This document shows, one piece after another, positions 48,592-61,084 of a stretch of DNA of 64,000 nucleotides; the first letter of the stretch is position 1, and each line of letters starts with the position of its first letter. A program made the position numbers and the translations under genes. The stretch spans positions 2,046,001-2,110,000 of the forward strand of contig NC_056550.1 of assembly GCF_910596095.1 (NCBI RefSeq), given 5' to 3'. The DNA comes from Thunnus maccoyii (Eukaryota; Chordata; Actinopteri; Scombriformes; Scombridae). A model generated the notes under the pieces. It had not been told where the DNA came from and searched no databases. It saw nothing but the letters and a program-made list of their open reading frames with translations.

Positions 48592-51500
48592 AGACCTGTT
48601 ACCTCATCTGTGTTGGGATCAATAAGACGCTCTGGACCGCAGTCCATAGCGCTGTGAGTACGACGCTGGACACACAGGAGAGGTTTATGATGAATATATA
48701 GTAAGTATAATAAGTACATGACAGTGACATCTGTCTGCTGCTAAATGCTAATATATATATATCATGACACACAGAGTCACACACATACTGACCGGTGGCC
48801 TGTTCACTATCCAGTAAGCCCTCTCCTGGCAGTCAAACACCACACGATCTGGCTTCTTCCTCTCCTTACCAGCCCTGACACACACAAAGAAAACACACAC
48901 ACAAAAATAATAGGAAAGCCGGGTGTTATAGTGGAACTCATTTTACAAAACCTAACCTTTCAAAATGCCTATATAAACTATTTAATGATTTAAATATTAA
49001 TGTTGCCAGTTTTAGACTACCTTATTTTGGCAAAGCTCTGTACAGTACTTGTGCTTTTGTTAAATGAAAGTATTGTTTTGGTATTGGTACCAATTGTATA
49101 ATCACTAGGATGGAAAATTTGAAAGAAAACACAGTCATCCTGCTCAGGTTTGATTTGGTCTGGGGTTTGGGTATAGTGGTCTAAAGCTGGAGGAATAGTT
49201 GTTTGTTAAGGGTTTTACCGAGTAGATACAAAGAAGAGACCGCAAAAACTGTTGGTCTGCTCTGCCTGCTTGTGTTTCAGATGCCGGGATTGATTGTTGA
49301 TAGTGAAGACTACATGAAGGACAGGTTCAGTTTTCTTCTGTTCAGTAACACACATCCAGTAAAAGCATCATCGAGGCAAACATAGTAGTATTTGCACTCT
49401 AGTTTAGAACAAGTCTTTAACACAGAATCTTCAAACTGAGCAAAACACTATAATCAATAACCATTGTCAATAACTGAATCAGTAACATTTTTAGCAGTAG
49501 CATTAATATAATAACTCTGTTGAAAATACTGTAGCTATTAATCATACAAATGGTGCTTGTACACATCTAGATGTGAACATACTACTGGTGAACTGGAGAC
49601 AGTCAGAATCAGCATCAAACATTGAAGCGGTATGAAAGGTGACATGTTCACTTAGCTTAATAAGAAGAGAACCTAAACTGAACAAACTGAACAAATCAAT
49701 TGGAATCAGTGTTTTGTAATTTCCACCTCTAGTCTCCTATTCAGCAATGAGACAAAGCAAAATAAACGTTTCCTGGATGTAACTCCACTTTTGTGTGTAG
49801 CTTTCTGTCACTATACCAGAAAGTGAATGAAAGACTGTCATCTGTCTAGTGTTGTTATGGTGAAGTCTAACACTGAACTGTAAATCAAAACCTAAACCTT
49901 CCCAGGTATCCACGGTGAGCCTGCTGTTAACCCCTCTGGCTCAAGTAAAAAATCCAGTTTAAGATGCGTATCATGTCATTGCAACATCCCCTGCTCTATT
50001 CCAGTTTGTTGAACGTCACCCCTCCTCTCTCTTTTCCTATATCAGCTGTCTATCTTCACTGACTAGAAAAAAGTCAAGTTCAATACCACGCTGGAAGGGT
50101 TTCACCTACTTGTACTGCTCGGTGGCCTGCATCACGATAAAGTCCCACTTGTGGTTCAGCCATTCATGGAGGTGGTTGTAATGTGCCTGTTTAAAAGACA
50201 AATACAGTGACATCATGGAGCACTCCTCATCTATTCATGGAGCACACAACAGACATTAAGAGGGAAATGGGATAGGAACAACTGGATTCCAAAGGAAACA
50301 CAGAACCTTTAAGTTTCATGTTCAGTCATCATGACATGTAGTGGTAAAGGGCATTGTATGAAATATTTGTAGCTAAAGTGGCTCCACTTATTGCAACACA
50401 CATTAAAGGGGCACTCCACCCCATACACATCGAGATTTCTGCAGAAGCTTTTGTCCAGTGTGAAAAAATGACTGTAATGATGTCATTGTGATGTCATCGT
50501 GGTTATCTCAGCTTGGTGATTACACATTTTACAGAAAGTCCGGGTTACAAACTGGAGATGTGAAGTTTGAATGACACAGGGTTTTAGCAGACAGGCTCAT
50601 CAGAGACTCTATTGAGTTGCATTATGGGAAGTGTAGGAGCAGTGTTTTTGGTGCTTGTACAAAATTTAAATAAATAAATAAAAATAAAAATGTGTGCAGT
50701 TCCACATTTTATGAAACTTTAACAAAAATAAATTAATGAATGATAATCATAACAATTATTAAAGTCATATATTTTGATAAATAAGGAAACTTAAAATATA
50801 AATATTTTCATGTACATTATTGATTGTCAATTTGTACTGATTTCATAGAGCTCAAAAAAGTTACTGTGTTCCAAGTAGGTTTTAAGTTTCAGTGGTTTTC
50901 TTACTGTGCTAAATTACCTCCACATATCCATATCTCCACTTTTTATTCTCTTTATATAAATCTGCCTCCATATTATTCCACTACCTATATAAATTTGACA
51001 TTTATTGCCACTCTTTCCATCAGACTTGGGATAAAACATAAATAACAAACTGCTCTGCACCAGTATAAAAGCTTCTTTCCATGGTTTTATTATAGCAACC
51101 AGTAATGTTCCCCACATTTCTTCTAACTTCACTACTGATGTTTTGGAACAATTAAAAGGTCAACAGCAGGCAGAGAGGAATATTGGGGATATAGGGAGCA
51201 TTATTGGCTGCTATAACAAATTCAATTAGTTATTTTTTTCAGATGATCGTTTTTGGGGATCCTGCTGTCTTCTTTGATCCCACAAGCATATTTAGAACCT
51301 GTTTTTGGCCAAATGCTCGCTGCTACATTGTGTATGCTGTGTCTGCATCCACACTCAACATGTTTCAGCAAAAACAAAACTTTTTTTCTATACTTCTATA
51401 TGTACCTGTTCATAGGGTTCCAGCATGCCTTTCTTGCGGATGTTCCTCTTTGCCAGATAAATGGCTACAACCAGAGAAAAACAAAATCATTAGTAATCAC

Positions 51501-54500
51501 ATAATCACACAATCATTTTTTTCACACACGCTACAAAAATATTTGAAAGCCTTGATGTGGAAACTACTAGCTTAGCTCTGTCAAAATCAAAAAATACACC
51601 GTCCTCCGTCAGTCAAACTCAAACTGTCTGATTTACATGTTTTATCTTGTTATCTAAAAGGCTAATCACAAGTTCATCCAAGAGTCAGGAATTATTTGTT
51701 TAAAGTTATAATCAAGTGAAAACCTACATGACTTCTGAGATGCTGCATGCAGTGACTGAAATCTACATTATGTATTTGCATGAAACAGCATGTAAATGAG
51801 TGTAAATGATTTTTAAAACATTTGATGGCACTTGGCTGCTTCCAGCCATTGTGCTATGCTAGGCTGAACACATCCTGGATGTGTGTATTTCTGTACTGGA
51901 TGTAAATATGATAGCAACATTCTGCTTTTGCTCAGTGACAGTTGAGCAGTAGCTGCTGATACTTCCTGTCCAGATTAATCAAGATGGCAGCAATGGCAGT
52001 TGGGGGGGGGGTCAGTGACTCAAGCCCAGCCATCCCATTGATCACCACACACAACAATTCCTGCATGTTTGATTAGTTTATGGTGAGACAGAAGGTTTTT
52101 GCATGTCTGTGCGTGTCAACATAGAGTATTTTTGTTGAACTAATATCTTTGAAAAAGGGAAATTTGTCACTATTACTATATATTCTTCTCACAAAACTAT
52201 ATGATATATGACATACAGTACTGTACCCACCATAGTCAGCATCCTCTGCAAACCATTTCTGTGTAGGCCAGAAGTATGGGGTCTAAAGAGGTTGAGATTG
52301 GGGAGACAGTATTAGTGATGTTCTTTCAATGTCTACACATGAACAACAGTGGCAGTAACACAGTCAAGAGGTATTGTTTTGATGAGTCTACAACAAGGAT
52401 TTGTCCACTTTGCTCACACTCAATGAAAACAGATGAACACTTGATTGAATGTGCCATACACAACAATTAGCTCAGTGGAGCTAATTGTTGAGATTAGTTT
52501 AATTTGTTGTGCAGGATCTTCTTATGGATCAGATGTGATGCATATCAGATCAAACCTTTCCACTAGCAAATGTTTGTTTTCACACCTTTTCATACATCTG
52601 TATGAGGTTCAATAAATCACATATAAACATCAGTTGAGTTTTGCATGACAGGGGCTTATTATTATTTTGTCATAAGCTGATTATTCAGAATTATATTATT
52701 TATATATAATACAATGAATTACATAATTTGATGAAAAGTTGTATTTTGATGTTTTATAAATGAGCTTCTAGACCAATGAGGCAAAATTCAAGCAAAATTT
52801 CCTGCAATCAGGGCGCTTTAACACAATCAGTCTATCTCTGTAGAGGGGGAATCCTCTCTAAATTCTGTTTCCCTGTGATGTTAAAGTGTGACATTGATTC
52901 CACCAAGGCGGCAAAGAAGAAACGAGGATTTTGTTTTACCTGGAAGCGATAGAGGCTGGTGTCATTGCACATGACCAGCTTCTTGTGGTTCTGCAGGGGG
53001 TAGATGTAGCCATAGGCCACTAACATGGTGCCAAAGGCCTGACCCTCTGTAACACAGAAGCAGAGCAGGAGGAAATGAATGGATGAGGCCGTAAAGAACA
53101 TATGGATATGTCTTTTTTTTCTTCAATAACTGACATGTATGGAATTGTCAGCAGTCTTTAGATTTTTATAGTTCACTACCTTCTGCAGTGATATTCATCT
53201 TGTTGACAATCCATGCGATGATGTCCTTACCTGTGTGGAAAGACAAGTTAATGAATAGATACTAGGCTTAAAAAAAAATGATGATGATGATTTTTTACTG
53301 ATATGAGTTTTAATGAATCCACTGAAACAAAAATGGTTCCCAATCTAGTTCCTTATTCAACCCCCCCAGACTTAAAGGATAGGTACACAGGGTCCATATG
53401 AACAGTGAAAGTGGTTTTCCTAACCTCCTGCACATACTGGCTATTAAAATATCCCCTTTAAATGTGCTTTCACTGTAAGTGATGGATGCCAAAATCCACA
53501 GGGTGTCCACACAGTTATTTTGTGCAAAAATGCATTTAAAAGTTGACCTGAGTGTTGTTTCTGAGTGTGTTTCCCTGTTGAGCTGTGGTGGAAGTATAGT
53601 AACAAAAAGAGAGACTTTGGCACTAAAAAGACTGTAACGTTGAAAGATATCTACTTGATTTGACTCATTTGGATGCTGAAGCTTTATATTAGCAAGAGGA
53701 ATGATTACAGAAACAAACATGTTTCAATATTCATTTGGGCTCCTGACTGTTGTTTTTAAGACTTCAAAAATTGTGAACCTGTCCTTTAAAGGTGTATTTC
53801 TTTGATTTAGTATTGCACTACTGCTGCATGAAGTTAGAAGACGTACAAGAGACAGATTAAATAAGGATGATCAAAATTGATGCAGTGAGGCCCAGATATC
53901 CTGACTTTTAGTGATTTCTATGGGTCAAGCTCCAAAAATGCTGACTCCTACACTTTCTATAATGCAGCTCTGTAGCATCATCCACTGGATCCTCCCTGCC
54001 TGGTAAATGTCCTTTAACACCCACAGTAACACAGACTGGCAGTTATAAACTGGTAGTCTCCAAGCTGAGATAACCAAATGACATCATCAGAGTTATTTTC
54101 TCAGATCTGAAACACCTCCTCCAGAGCCACAGAAGATATTATGTAAGTGTTTTCAGACTTCATGTGTAAAATCGGTTTGAGTGTCCCTTTGGAGTTCCAG
54201 AATCCAGTATAAAGTGTGCTGCACCTGAATAAATCTCTCTCTCTTGTTTTAAATGATATTATGTTCTGATATTCTTAATTGGTGTTCTATTTTTGTTTCT
54301 TATCCTTTTTCACATGGAAATGTTAAAAAAATAAATCATGTCTTTGTGTTAAATGAACTCACCTCACTTCAATTTTTGTCACTTTTATTTAGTTTGTTTG
54401 GTTGTATTATTACATTGGACACAAGCTTTGCATTTACTGTATAATTTTCAATTTGTCCCTTACATTATTTCCTGTTGAATATTATTATTTGTTTTATCTC

Positions 54501-56914
54501 ATACTGTTCTTTTTTCATCTTTTAGTAAAACTTGCCAGTGTCAAAAACTTTTGTGTATTTTGTTATTAACAAAATTGCTTGAGCCCAGCCTTGGATTACC
54601 TCTGACATAGGTCCTCACTTGTTCTATCTCAGCTTTCATTTAAAAGTGAACTCTGTAACATCAAATCCCCAGGGATTATAGAGGGATCAATAACAGCAAA
54701 GCAGCAGCCAGCAGACGTGACAATATAAATGAATAACTAAAGGTAACAGTCATACTCTGTAATTCAGACAGCTTGACTTCTGTTGTACCTTATCATTTTG
54801 TAAATGGTTACTCACAGCAGCAGGTGCTTATAATCAGGCCACCTTAGTTGACATGGTGGGTTGGGCTCATGTGGCCATGCTGACCTTTCCCTCACTGGTC
54901 TTAGACCGGATTAAAAAGCCACTTTGGCTCCTAAAGCACCGGCCAGATCTCATCCAATTGGGGGCTGCCTTATTTAGCTGTGTTAGCAGCTTAGACAGCC
55001 AAGACAGCCTGTCACTGTCTACACTCTGTGCTTTTAATAATGCAATGACAAAATGTGGCACTGCTCGAGTGAATTTATTCCTGAGTTTTTGTGCTTGAAC
55101 AGTAAATGCACCTTTGGTGCATTGGTCTAGGAACTGACAGTAACATTTAACCAGACCTAATATTAAGCATCAGTAAACAGGGCCATAAAAAGGGATATTT
55201 ATTCTCCTTGTTCTATTTAAAAGTACTGCAGTGAGGTAGCATTTTGAATCAGCCTGGGCATGAAAACAAATAAGTGCCATAATCAATATATGTGGAAATA
55301 AAAGTATAGGTAAAATACTTATCAAAATCTGAAATATAAGAAGAGAGAACATTATCTTAGATGTAAAGTTGATAAAAACACGATTGATGTATCCTTTGTT
55401 TGCAACTTTCCAAACTGAAAGCAGCATACATTTCAGGGGCAAGCTGAAAACACGACACATATTATCACCTTATAAAGTTGCATTTGGAGTTGTGTCTGTT
55501 TCCTCCTGGTAAATGTAATTCCAATATTCACTTTCCTTTTAGCTCTGGTTTGGTCTCAACCAACCAACCCCTGAGAAAAATATTCTTTTTAGCTGCTAAA
55601 TGCTCCACTATGTTTACCAGCTAGCCGCTAACTGTGTCTTTCTGCTGTTTATTGTTGAGAAGATAGTGTACAGTGGGTTTATTAGAGTTTTTCTCTGAAA
55701 ATAGCTGCTTGCTACTGCAGGAAACAATGCTGGTAAGAGTGGAGTTTCTGGGCCAGAAAACCAAAGCAATGAGCGAAAAAAGGCAAAACAAGGTTCTGTA
55801 GAGCTGAGGAGAACTGCATAGTTGATGATCATTCTCAAACATCACCTTTCACATTACACATAGCCTTTGTTAACATAGAAGTGTTGATCAGTGCAGCTTT
55901 ACAGATTTTGCTAAAACACCCAATGCTCAAAATATTCTCTCCTTCTCAGTATTTTAGAATTATACACAGTTGGGCTTGGTGGAAATTTGGGGATTTGGAG
56001 CTTACCTTTTAAATTAGGAACAAATTAATAGACTTCAAAGGACCAGTGTGTAGGATTTAGTGGCATCTAGCCGTGAGGTTGCAGATTGCAACCAAGTGAA
56101 TACTCTTCCTCAAACCCTTCCCTTTCAAGCATGTAGGAGAACCCATGGTGAAACTCGCAAAAAAGGAAAAAGCCTTCTTTAGAGCCACTGTTTTGTTTGT
56201 CCATTCTGGGCTACTGTAGAAACATGGCAGTACAAAATGGCGGCCTTCATGGGGGAGGACCCGCTCCCTATGTAGATATAAAAGGCTCATTCTAAGGTCA
56301 TGAAAACACAACAATTTTTATTTTCAGGTGATTACACCCTAATTAAAATATACTTATGAATATTATATTCCATTTCTGCCAAGTCTGTTCTGCTCGATGC
56401 CACTAAATTCTACACACTGCACCTTTAAGACCAGTTTAAAAACTAAAATCATAAATAAAGTTAGCAAAATGTGTTACTAGAGCTGATAGCATGCAGATTG
56501 CATCACCCTTTTCTGGATTCTTCTGAGAAACCTGTAATTACCTGGGACAAATATGTTATACATGTACTTTAAACAATGAATTAATTTTAGGCCTTGAAGG
56601 AATAGTTCTGAGAAATGTGCTTATTTGCTTTCTTGCCAAGAGTTAGATGAGAAGATTGGTGCACTCTTATGTTTGATATGAACTGAACTTTAGACATGCT
56701 GGTAGGTGGATTTTGTTACCATTAGACAGAGCCAGGTTAGCTGTTTCCCCCTGTTTCCAGTCTTTATGCTAAGCTAAGCTAACTGGCTGCTAGCTGTAGC
56801 TTTATATCTAAAAAACAGATATGAGAGTCAATCTTCTTATCTAACTCTCCACCAGAAGGTGAATAAATGTATTTTCCAATACTTCAAACTTGCTTTTAGA
56901 ACTTTCCCAGGCTT

Positions 56915-56946
<32 letters not shown>

Positions 56947-59538
56947 TCTCACCAGCGATGACATGTGGGATAGTAGTGACATTGAGTTTCTGCTCTGAGC
57001 CTTTAATCCCACTTTTTGGGTCTTGCATCTCCACCACAATGGCCTCCAGCTGGAATAAAGGGAGCAATCAAGATTCACATGAACAAAAGAATACTGAGGA
57101 TATTCAGACACACTGTAATAACCACTGCAGGTATACATATTCTATTCAGGAGAAGAGAGGCACCAGCCACAGAATATACACTGATGATCAGCCATAAACA
57201 GGGAGGTTTGGGGGAATTCAATCAGAGAGTGTATATTTCAAAATATATTTTTAGACATTTTGAAGATTTTTATACTGAGGTAATATGTTATACCAAGGGA
57301 ATATGTGCAGGTAGGATGAGCTAGTGGAGTCTCAGTTAATCTTGTTGCATCTATGAGAAAGATTGTAAAATATTTCAGTATGTAGCCTATGTTTAATGTG
57401 TGATTAAAATGTCATGATGTCCATTGGAAATCCAAAGTCTTATCCATCTGGCATGTCTAAGTAATTATCAAATTATGAATCTATTGGGAGCATCAAGCCC
57501 TGGCAACAATTAGCTATTAGCCTCGATTTTTCTTCAACATACTGTATCAATTAGGCAAAAATGGTTAAATGGAAAACAGAGACTGCTGGTCTGAGACAGG
57601 AAGTGAACCCTGGTGTTGAAAGCAAACATTTATACTACCATCCACCACCTCCACACCTTGACTTTATACTGTAGTAACACCATGCTGCTTCCTGTATTGG
57701 CCCTAAACATTGCCAGTCAATATAAATAGCTAATGCAGAATAGTTTCATATGAATGAAGTGGTTACACCCATCAGGAGAGTGTTTTCTCTGAAACTAGAT
57801 GGGGTGAAGACAGCTTTCATATAGTAATTCACACTGTAAAACATGATTTGTCTGTCTGTTAGAGTAAATGTAATTCTAGCATCTGATTAGGGTTATATGT
57901 ACTCAAAGGTACCTGAATATTTCCATTTTATACTACTTTATACATCTACTCTCCTACATTTCAAAAAGAAATATTGCACTTTTTACTCCTCTACATTTAT
58001 CTGCCAGCTGTAGTTACTTTGCAGATTAAAATTTTACACACAAAACTTCAAAATCATCAGTTTCATTGGTTTACAGCAATGCAGGGGTAACAATTGTATA
58101 AAAAGTGTATTTACTTTTGATAATGAAATATATTTAGCAAGACAGTGAACCTCAAGTTGGTCCCAACGCTCCAAAGCTTAGTGAGCACAGCTAGGCATGA
58201 CAGGCCTGTCGAGCTTTGGATTTCTCCACATATTGAAACAGTGTGTATGGGGTTCTATTAATAGGATGTTATATCATTTTCATCACCTTTCCATCAGAAA
58301 GAGAAATGCAAAAGTGGAAGGAATGGATTAAACAGTGTGTTTAACTGATCGAACGTAAGCTGCAAATGTTAGCATGACTGGCTAACTATCTAGAATAACC
58401 TAACCTCACTTCCACAGTAAAGGGGCTTGGCTAACTATATTATTATGTGGGGTTACAAGTTACATTAGGAAAATAACTGTTCAGGACTGGAGTATCCACT
58501 GTGTGGGAGTGTGTGTCACTGTGTGAGAGTTTAGAGTTACGTTAGCCACTTTGTTCTGCTATTTATTTGGTTTGTAGAGGTTTACATTCCACCAGCCAAA
58601 CTTGTGTTGGACAGAGATATGTTTGCCAGTTATTCCTCATCCTCAAATTCTTTGCTCTTTCTCTTGTATTTAAATACTAACACTGACACATAAATCTAAC
58701 TACTGTTGTGTAACTGTATTTTTCTGTAGTACGCTTTCAAACCATCTAAGGGTTATGTTAGAATGAATAACAATTTAACATTATTATAATTATTATTTTA
58801 TAATACTGTTGACTTTTGGCGTGGGACATGAAACTTTTGTCTCAGTCTTTGTTTCAGAACAAATTAGCTGTAATTGTTATTGATTCTGTCCTGTCCTTTT
58901 CCTCAAAGTGTCAGTAGGTTTAAAGTTAACATCTTCATCTGAGAAAGATACCAGGTTAGGTCACGTTATGCCGCTAAACTGTACAGTAAATTAAGACTGC
59001 AATGACACCTGACAGCAGAGCAGCAAAGCTAATTGGCTTTAAGGTGGAATTAGAGATGATCTTTAACAAGCCTTTGCTTTTCTGCTGCTAAACAAATACA
59101 CATGTACTTTATGAGATCTTTCATGTAACTGGAAAAATTATTTAAAAAAAATAGATTTCTAGTAATACTCAGTAGGGGAAACTTAAAATGGAAATCTTTA
59201 TTTATTTATTTATTTTATTGCTCCCATGCTCCATACTTTTGAATGCAGAAAAAAAACTAAAGCCTAATGCAGAAATGATAAGTCACTTGAGAAATTAACA
59301 TATATGTAATGTTTAAAATGTGTCCACATTTCTGATTGAATTCAGAATTGTTGCAAATAGTACATTACAAATAATTCCTGCAGTTTATGGGTTGTGATTA
59401 GGGTACAGAGTTAAAGCACTAAATAATGGCTATTCCTGGCAAATAATAATAATGATGATGATCACTCACCTTTTTCACGCAATGTATACGGGGCCGGAAG
59501 TGCTGTCCCCGGTTTGGACGAGCTGTTCTAATTGTCAT
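41385..59538 (-). CDS. rgs9: RGS9 (regulator of G-protein signalling 9, RGS9-1 type), complete, 17 exons
   Basis: Exons in transcript order: 59538-59470, 57049-56953, 53230-53180, 53046-52940, 52282-52231, 51464-51406, 50186-50110, 48874-48793, 48665-48603, 45712-45683, 45464-45403, 45108-44995, 44592-44477, 43745-43658, 42807-42669, 41877-41795, 41541-41385. All phases agree; 481 codons plus TAG (human RGS9-1 is 484). Domains: MTIR start, DEP about 24-108 ([16 protein letters not shown]), DHEX about 109-200 ([23 protein letters not shown]), GGL about 205-275 ending CLPSNPW, RGS about 292-410 ([19 protein letters not shown] with the catalytic-loop Asn; [30 protein letters not shown]). Family knowledge: with Gbeta5 and R9AP it is the GTPase accelerator that turns off transducin in photoreceptors. 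The tail ([13 protein letters not shown], then MMSKIDRKK) matches the RGS9-1 type, not the long striatal RGS9-2. MTIR and [13 protein letters not shown] favour RGS9 over RGS11. Confidence 0.97.
41878..42668 (-). other. rgs9 intron 15 with mariner-like remnant
   Basis: 42198-42325 (+ orientation) starts TATATATACAGATGGGTGAC, continues AAATTAAAGGAG and in one frame encodes [16 protein letters not shown], the same Tc1/mariner relic as 27490-27760. The remainder is plain intron. Confidence 0.6.
43022..43435. mobile_element. Foldback element, copy 3 (centre deleted)
   Basis: Starts TTAAAGGATAGTTTAATAGT and ends TGACCCTGTCCTTTAAAGG, giving terminal inverted repeats. The middle of copies 1 and 2 is missing. 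It lies in rgs9 intron 14. Confidence 0.75.
43752..43778. repeat. (CA)n microsatellite beside rgs9 exon 14
   Basis: CA units immediately upstream (in transcript sense) of the exon 14 acceptor TTCCAG. Confidence 0.9.
46538..46692. repeat. 47-base tandem array, about 3.3 copies
   Basis: Units begin at 46538, 46585, 46632 and 46679 (TACTTTTACTGCAATACTTT...), nearly identical. It is internal to the hAT element. Confidence 0.9.
46762..47487. mobile_element. Second inverted-repeat element nested in the hAT element
   Basis: Terminal repeats TAAAGGTACACTATGCAGG and (inverted) CCTGCATAGTATACCTTTA match at 18 of 19 bases. The interior includes a (GA)n tract at about 46852-46872 and no coding sequence. 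It is placed close to the right end of the host element. Confidence 0.75.
48233..48350. mobile_element. DNA-transposon relic (same family as 14320-14530)
   Basis: Contains AGATTAATTGATTAGTTGC and CAACTATTTTGATAATCAGT, a degraded piece in rgs9 intron 9. Confidence 0.4.
48538..48590. repeat. (TG)n microsatellite just past rgs9 exon 9
   Basis: About 25 TG units, starting about 12 bases after the exon 9 donor in transcript sense. Confidence 0.95.
48875..50109 (-). other. rgs9 intron 7
   Basis: No gene or clear repeat was recognised. Confidence 0.5.
50400..50650. mobile_element. Short inverted-repeat element relic
   Basis: Starts TTAAAGGGGCACTCCACCCC and shares GATGTCATCGTGGTTATCTC with the reverse strand of 53870-54200, which ends GAGTGTCCCTTTGG. 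The two look like opposite-orientation copies of one family. Confidence 0.5.
52461..52490. repeat. Perfect 13-bp inverted repeat in rgs9 intron 4
   Basis: CAACAATTAGCTC, loop AGTG, then the exact reverse complement. Confidence 0.85.
53370..53790. mobile_element. Foldback element, copy 4, in rgs9 intron 2
   Basis: Starts CTTAAAGGATAGGTACACAG and ends TTGTGAACCTGTCCTTTAAAGG, with internal segments shared with copies 1-3 (AGTGATGGATGCCAAAATCC, GTTGAGCTGTGGTGGAAGTA). The right arm is shortened. Confidence 0.7.
53870..54200. mobile_element. Inverted-repeat element relic related to 50400-50650
   Basis: Contains CCAAGCTGAGATAACC and ends GAGTGTCCCTTTGG, the inverted form of the start of the 50400 copy. 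Noncoding. Confidence 0.45.
54201..56030 (-). other. Rest of the left half of rgs9 intron 2
   Basis: AT-rich intron; no gene, RNA or clear element was recognised. Confidence 0.5.
56037..56428. mobile_element. MITE with about 30-bp terminal inverted repeats
   Basis: Left end AAAGGACCAGTGTGTAGGAT followed by TTAGTGGCATCTAG; right end GATGCCACTAAATTC then TACACACTGCACCTTTAAG, the near inverted copy. About 390 bases, noncoding, in rgs9 intron 2. Confidence 0.85.
56595..56890. mobile_element. Inverted-repeat element of the TTAGCTTAGCATAAAGACTGG family
   Basis: Contains GCTTTCTTGCCAAGAGTTAG, ATGCTAAGCTAAGCTAACTG and TCTTCTTATCTAACTCTCCA, shared with the element at 60342-63826. Noncoding, just downstream of rgs9 exon 2. 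Confidence 0.65.
56918..56948. repeat. (TG)n microsatellite beside rgs9 exon 2 donor
   Basis: About 15 TG units starting a few bases past the GTGAGA donor of exon 2. Confidence 0.9.
57050..59469 (-). other. rgs9 intron 1
   Basis: About 57898-58040 is a partial copy of the left end of the hAT family at 45868 (GTACCTGAATATTTCC, CTACATTTATCTGCCAGCTG). The rest shows nothing recognisable. Confidence 0.5.
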
Positions 59539-59928
59539 ATTTGCAGACAAATAAAAAGCAAATCAGATGTAAAAAAAAAAAATAAAAATAAAAAATAGAA
59601 ATCCTGGTGTGAAATATTTCAATAATAATTTGTACAGTTGCTGACAGAGGAGTGTATGCAAGCAGTAGATGTGAACACACTCCACCTGTGAGGGGACTGT
59701 AAGACAGGATGGGAAGGATGGATTTATCCACCAATCTGCTGTGAGAAGCCTCTCCTCTCATCCCCCAGCAATTACAGGGAGAAGCCTGTCTGGGCGGTTT
59801 CAAAATCAACTTCTGTGAAGAGAGAGTCATGATCAACCCAGTGTCAGACCTGGACTGTTTTGTAGCTGTGTATGGAGGCTTAAGTGTGCCACAATCACTG
59901 AAGATGTAACAATAATAATAATCATTAT

Positions 59929-60050
59929 AATAATTATAATAATAACTTTATTTGTATAGCACCTTTCATACAAGAAATGCAGCTCAAAGTGCTTTACAAT
60001 AAAAGAAATAACTTGCATCAAGTGCTTCACATGAAAAGACATAAAAAGAA
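59929..60050 (-). mobile_element. Retroelement 3' tail fragment
   Basis: TAACTTTATTTGTATAGCAC, then CAGCTCAAAGTGCTTTACAA, is the inverted 3' terminal sequence common to fish LINE/SINE families. It is followed by AT-rich sequence with no coding part. Confidence 0.5.
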
Positions 60051-60475
60051 CATAAATGCATGTAAAAATGATGTAACATAAGATGGAAAATAAAACCCAC
60101 TTGATAAATAATAACTAATAAAGATAAGATAAAATAAAGTGAAAATACAATACATAGAATGCGTACTTCAGTGTTGGTAATTTGAGACTTACTAAACTAA
60201 AACTCAGAGAGTATTTCACCATGTGTACACAATCTTTAACAATCTGTTACTATGTATAAATATATTATTTTTTTCATTTAAATGGTACAATGTACAAAGA
60301 TGGTTAGGTTAGAGATGTTGATTTACCATTAATTGTGCCATTTAAAGGAATAGTTTAACATTTTAGTAAAAAGCGTTTACTGACTTTCTTGCTAAGAGTT
60401 AGGTGAGAATATCACCATGTATATTAAGCTATACAGCCAGTACCTTAGTTAGCTTAGTTTAGCATAAAGACTCCA

Positions 60476-60838
60476 CTTGTCCTTCTCCTGCTGTTGCTGC
60501 TGTTTGTTGTTGCTAGTCATGTATCTATTGCTATTGTTGTTGTTGTTGTTATTGTTCTGCTTCTCTGTGTGCGCCCCCCCCCCCCCCCCCCCCCCCCCTT
60601 TCTTTCTCAACCCAACCGGTCAAAGCAGTTGGCCGCCCACCTAGAGCCGGGTTCTGCTTGAGGTTGACTTTTTCCTTACTGCTGTTGCCAAGTGCTTGCT
60701 CATGGGGGAATTGTTGGGTCTCTGTAAATTATCATCAAGAGTATGGTCTAGATCTGCTCTATGTGAAAAGTGCCCTGAGATGACTTTTGTTGTGATTTGG
60801 CGCTATATAAATAAAAATTGAATTGAATTGAATTGAAT
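60476..60838 (+). mobile_element. L2-type LINE 3' end fragment
   Basis: Carries CAACCCAACCGGTCAAAGCA, GGAATTGTTGGGTCTCTGTA, GGCGCTATATAAATAAAAAT and a (TTGAA)n tail, matching the 3' end of the longer copy at 61085-63655 in the same orientation. It includes an uninterrupted run of 25 C at 60574-60598. No RT remains. Confidence 0.8.
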
Positions 60839-61084
60839 TACCAGAACCTCTTAAGCTCGCTAACTAACATGTTTAATGTACAAAAAGTGTCACTCAGTAT
60901 AACAAAAGGTTTTTTGGACTTCCTGTAATCTACAAGGAGTCTACAAGGCCATAAAACCACAACCTGTCATTTTTACCCTTCAGCTTATTTTTTGGCAGAT
61001 TAAATAAACAAAATATAATATGTATAACTCCCAAACCCACAAATTAAAGCAAACATTGCAAAACCTTGAAAGGATATGACGTTC

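Noticed and set aside
41385..59538. Assignment of the - strand gene to RGS11, which lies on human 16p like rogdi
   Set aside because: The MTIR start, [13 protein letters not shown] region and MMSKIDRKK tail match RGS9-1 better, and linkage with COG1 fits RGS9.
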